Below are positions 62,827-64,000 of a stretch of DNA of 64,000 nt, in pieces. The position numbers and the translations under genes are program-made. Source of the DNA: an uncultured Curtobacterium sp. (lineage in GTDB: Bacteria; Actinomycetota; Actinomycetes; Actinomycetales; Microbacteriaceae). The first letter of the stretch is position 1. Each line of letters begins with the position of its first letter. Below the pieces are notes generated by a model. That model saw nothing but the letters and a program-made list of their open reading frames with translations. It had not been told where the DNA came from and did no database searches. The stretch is from assembly GCA_913778205.1 (NCBI GenBank), contig CAJYUW010000010.1:43043-107042 (forward strand), written 5' to 3'.

Positions 62827-63822
62827 TCAGTCGTCCCCGTCGAGGATCGAGTCGGGCTGGATGTCGATCCGCGCGCCGGTCAGCTTCGCGGCCAGGCGGG
62901 CGTTCTGCCCCTCCTTGCCGATCGCGAGCGACAGCTGGTAGTCCGGCACGAGTGCCCGCACGGCCTTCGTCGAGGCGTCGAGCACGAACGCGCTCGTCAC
63001 CTTCGCGGGCGACAGCGCACTCGCCACGAAGGTCGCGAGGTCGGGCGACCAGTCGACGATGTCGATCTTCTCGGCACCGAGCTCCGTCGTCACCGCCCGG
63101 ACACGCGCGCCGAGTTCGCCGATGCACGCCCCCTTCGCGTTGACGCCGGGTTCGTTCGCCTTGACCGCGAGCTTCGTGCGGTGCCCCGCCTCACGCGCGA
63201 GGGAGGTGATCTCCACGACGCCCGACGCGATCTCGGGGACCTCGAGCGCGAACAGCTTGCGGACCAGGCCCGGGTGCGTGCGCGAGACGGTGATCTGCGG
63301 GCCCTTGGCACCGCGTCCGACGCTCGTGACGTACACGCGGATGCGGTTGCCGTGCTTGTACTCCTCGCCCGGCACCTGCTCCTCGGGCGGGAGGATCGCC
63401 TCGACGGTGCCGAGGTCGACGTGCACCATCCGCGGGTTCGGCCCCTGCTGGATCACGCCCGCGACGATGTCGCCCTCCTTGCCGCGGAACTGGCCGAGGA
63501 TCTTGTCGTCGCCGATGTCGCGCAGGCGCTGGTTGATGACCTGCTTCGCCGCGAAGGCCGCGATGCGTCCGAAGTCGCTGGGCTGGTCGACGGCCTCGCC
63601 GACGACGGTGCCCTCCTCGTCGCGCTCGGGCACGTAGACGGAGACCTCGCCGCTCTTGCGGTCGAGCTCGACGCGGGACTGCGCGTCCGCCGGCTCGCCG
63701 TTCTCGGCGGTGTGCTTGTGGTACGCCGTCAGGATCGCCTGCTCGATGATCTGGACGAGTTCTTCGAACGGGATCTCCCGCTCGCGCTCCATGAGTCGCA
63801 GGACTGCGAGATCGATCTTCAC
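62827..63822 (-). CDS. nusA: transcription termination/antitermination factor NusA
   Basis: Binds RNA polymerase and modulates pausing. 331 residues, the short actinobacterial form: N-terminal RNAP-binding domain (VLRLMEREREIPFEELV), S1 domain and two KH domains (VSRTHPGLVRKLFALEVPE, GACIGELGARVRAV, LAIGKEGQNARLAAKLTG). GTG at 63822 with GGAGG 7 nt upstream. Confidence 0.97.
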   Translation of the reverse strand: MKIDLAVLRLMEREREIPFEELVQIIEQAILTAYHKHTAENGEPADAQSRVELDRKSGEVSVYVPERDEEGTVVGEAVDQPSDFGRIAAFAAKQVINQRLRDIGDDKILGQFRGKEGDIVAGVIQQGPNPRMVHVDLGTVEAILPPEEQVPGEEYKHGNRIRVYVTSVGRGAKGPQITVSRTHPGLVRKLFALEVPEIASGVVEITSLAREAGHRTKLAVKANEPGVNAKGACIGELGARVRAVTTELGAEKIDIVDWSPDLATFVASALSPAKVTSAFVLDASTKAVRALVPDYQLSLAIGKEGQNARLAAKLTGARIDIQPDSILDGDD

Positions 63823-63898
63823 CGAGGTGCCTCCGTATTCAGCTGAGTCGCTTCCGCAGTGGAACGTCGCGGAAGTCGGCGACCAGCGTACCCCAGAA

Positions 63899-63942
63899 CG
63901 GACTGGAGGCACGTGGCGGACCCGCCACGTGCCTCCAGTCCG
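63899..63942. terminator. 21-bp palindrome before nusA
   Basis: A perfect 21-bp stem with a 2-nt loop (63899-63919 with 63922-63942), core CTGGAGGCACG, 14 nt past the stop of the gene at 63956. Terminator-like place; same dispersed family as 15033 and 52041. Confidence 0.75.
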
Positions 63943-63955
63943 GTGATAGTCGCGT

Positions 63956-64000
63956 CTAGATCGCGCGCACCGCGTCCAGCAGCTCGGCCACCGGGACGTC
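63956..64000 (-). CDS. C-terminus of an unidentified gene
   Basis: Only 14 codons and a TAG stop are in the window (ending VPVAELLDAVRAI). Too short to identify. That it is a gene end rests on the open frame and on the palindrome right after the stop. Confidence 0.4.
   Translation of the reverse strand, partial: DVPVAELLDAVRAI

Overview
The window is very GC-rich DNA from a high-GC Gram-positive actinobacterium. Gene order and several family traits point to Microbacteriaceae: an actinobacterial-type IHF domain on Gmk, a PriA without a visible helicase P-loop, type-2 OMP decarboxylase, and a trp-region membrane protein. My best guess is a Curtobacterium-like organism, which is an inference from gene content and order, not a database match. 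Almost every gene is on the minus strand. Only six small islands are on plus: 21386, 41132-41613, 52145, 53065 and 58010. Genes are packed, and many neighbours overlap by the 4-base GTGA/ATGA or 5-base TGATG junctions that suggest translational coupling. No rRNA, tRNA, CRISPR array, insertion sequence or prophage was seen.

Layout, read along the minus strand from high to low coordinates. (1) 63956-58955: end of an unknown gene, then the translation/transcription cluster nusA-ylxR-infB-rbfA. (2) 58951-54645: mutY (plus), a degenerate kinase-like gene, truB, two small membrane proteins and ribF. (3) 54297-52145: two plus-strand genes, a DUF349 protein and a membrane-anchored cyclophilin. (4) 52000-41678: rarA, rpsD, a small membrane protein, alaS, ruvX, mltG and the shikimate genes aroC-aroK-aroB. 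(5) 41613-39296: two unknown small plus-strand ORFs and an AarF/UbiB-type kinase-like protein. (6) 39106-26691: efp-nusB and then the complete pyrimidine operon pyrR-pyrB-pyrC-(bPH membrane protein)-carA-carB-pyrF, continuing into gmk-rpoZ-metK. (7) 26681-17238: priA, the threonine-to-glycine pair tdh-kbl, a DUF4383 protein (plus), fmt, rsmB and rpe. (8) 17082-1: histidine genes hisE-hisG-hisF-hisI running into the tryptophan genes trpE-(membrane protein)-(DUF6704)-trpC-trpB-trpA, then lgt, gltB-gltD and the start of pyk.

The most informative signals are regulatory. A PyrR-binding RNA loop with hexaloop CGGUGA sits over the Shine-Dalgarno sequence of pyrR, so the pyr operon is probably controlled by translational repression. 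Seven genes (rpe, hisE, rarA, the 55616-56080 gene, truB, the 57541-57987 gene and mutY) have a TANNNT -10 box exactly 6-7 nt before the start codon, the signature of leaderless mRNAs. Two of these promoters (57987 and 58010) are divergent and share bases of their -10 boxes. The infB leader can form two mutually exclusive hairpins, one of which hides the ribosome-binding site.

The window is also rich in repeats. A 32-55 nt palindrome family with core GGAGGC(A/C)CG recurs between genes. A tandem repeat family (period 82-89 nt) occurs at two loci about 6 kb apart in opposite orientation. Short in-frame tandem repeats appear in or beside rsmB, hisE, aroK, aarF and gltD, suggesting active repeat expansion. 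Two expected neighbours, coaBC (between rpoZ and metK) and aroE (between mltG and aroC), are missing from their usual places.
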